6,307 nucleotides of DNA from SAR202 cluster bacterium (GTDB lineage Bacteria; Chloroflexota; Dehalococcoidia; SAR202; CAJWER01), in contig JASLXL010000271.1 in NCBI GenBank assembly GCA_030740335.1, positions 1-6,307 on the forward strand, in the 5' to 3' direction. The notes beneath the pieces were generated by a model. That model was not told where the DNA came from and made no database searches. It saw nothing but the letters and a program-made list of their open reading frames with translations. Below are positions 5,864 through 6,307 of the stretch, one piece after another. A program made the position numbers and the translations under genes. Every line of letters begins with the position of its first letter. The stretch's first letter is position 1.

Positions 5864-6307
5864 CTATCGATGGACGACCGTCGTCCATCGCTGACGATCA
5901 TTCGCCACAGGTGTGAACATATCGAGTCCCACACCCTTCATTAGATACTGCAGACACCCGCGTCTCGGCCCAGTACGTCCTCGATGGTAATCCACATTTG
6001 CGGGAATGATTCTAGAACGATCTCTCCCGAGGCTCGGGCTGTCCAGGTCTGGAGATAAGCCCCGGTGCACTGCCACAGGACTAGTTGCGCCGCGACTGAA
6101 GCGTTTTCGGACCCCAGGCACAGATCGTAATGAGGCATTAGCAAAGGCCCGATTCCCAACACGGCCACATCGAATCGCCCGTCCTCGTTCCATATCCCGT
6201 GTTTGCAGGTGTGCGCTTGAAGGGGATTACCTACCCGTACGCCCGCACTATGGCCTGGAGTATCCAAACAGTAGCCTCGTGCTTCATCAAGCGGCGCAAC
6301 TACACTA
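5864..6307 (-). pseudogene. Ricin-B-type lectin-like gene, 3' part, with an apparent frameshift (partial at the right edge)
   Basis: From the right edge the frame reads VVAPLDEARGYCLDTPGH, PLQAHTCKHGIWNEDGRFD, MPHYDLCL and LVLWQCTGAYLQTW, then reaches a TAA at 5941-5943. The spaced cysteines (GYCLD, HTCKH, YDLCL, WQCTG) and the QxW motif (LQTW) fit a ricin-type beta-trefoil carbohydrate-binding domain; this is recognition by pattern, not alignment. After GRDAG (to about 5956) the homology continues in another frame: QYLMKGVGLDMF, then RQRWTTVVHR and a TAG at 5864-5866. This adds a second QxW motif (QRW) where the trefoil repeat would end. One missing base near 5953-5959, next to a GCGGG run, explains the break. 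The 5' end is outside the window, so a signal peptide or other domains cannot be judged. It may be a true pseudogene, a sequencing error, or a protein that ends early at 5941. Confidence 0.6.
5868..5890 (-). repeat. Perfect 10-bp hairpin between the lectin gene end and the ligase gene
   Basis: CGATGGACGA (5868-5877) and TCGTCCATCG (5881-5890) are exact reverse complements around a 3-nt loop. The hairpin covers the last codons of the lectin-like frame, ending 1 nt before its TAG, and lies 66 nt before the ligase ATG. No U-rich tract follows on the minus strand, so it is not a standard intrinsic terminator. It could act in mRNA processing or stability, as a weak terminator, or as an operator for the ligase. 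Confidence 0.5.

Noticed and set aside
5864..6193. 109-codon minus-strand open frame over the lectin-like gene
   Set aside because: Only the last ~28 residues carry homology (second QxW motif); the upstream part is a shadow of the main lectin-like frame.
1..6307. CRISPR array, transposon ends, tRNA/rRNA, or a defence or toxin-antitoxin system
   Set aside because: No regularly spaced repeats, transposase fragments, cloverleaf sequences or characteristic defence motifs were seen on either strand.

Overview
This looks like a bacterial chromosome segment of moderately high GC. Every gene I can support lies on the minus strand, so transcription runs from right to left. No lineage marker is present. 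The protein families (a YjhG/YagF-type sugar-acid dehydratase, an acetyl-CoA synthetase-like ligase with an atypical P-loop, a tandem RidA-like protein and a ricin-type lectin-like domain) suggest a heterotrophic bacterium. An uncultured group such as SAR202-type Chloroflexota is only a guess.

Layout in transcription order, right to left. (1) 6307-5864: 3' part of a ricin-B-type lectin-like gene, open at the window edge and carrying an apparent one-base frameshift near its end. (2) 5868-5890: a perfect 10-bp hairpin at the very end of that gene. (3) 5802-3895: an intact acetyl-CoA synthetase-like AMP-forming ligase. (4) about 3886-3514: the eroded central part of a beta-lactamase-family serine hydrolase, beginning almost at the ligase stop. 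(5) 3384-1357: an intact D-xylonate dehydratase-type enzyme (YjhG/YagF family). (6) 1341-871: the wreck of a pyridine-nucleotide disulfide oxidoreductase (dihydrolipoyl dehydrogenase-like). It keeps the first ~29 residues and the C-terminal dimerisation domain, joined by a deletion of most of the gene, plus a frameshift and a nonsense codon. (7) 861-748: a possible 37-codon ORF. (8) 735 to beyond position 1: a protein made of two tandem RidA/YjgF domains, open at the left edge.

The intact genes suggest small-molecule catabolism. The dehydratase would turn a sugar acid (D-xylonate by family analogy) into a 2-keto-3-deoxy acid. The ligase would activate acetate or another short acid. RidA-like proteins handle reactive imine/enamine intermediates or related small metabolites. 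Whether they share a pathway is inference from co-orientation. The most striking feature is the alternation of intact genes with three damaged ones, which suggests active gene decay and deletion at this locus. I found no CRISPR array, transposase, tRNA, rRNA or defence system, and no convincing undescribed system. The items most worth a second look are the tandem RidA protein lacking the canonical arginine, the internally deleted flavoprotein gene and the variant ligase P-loop.
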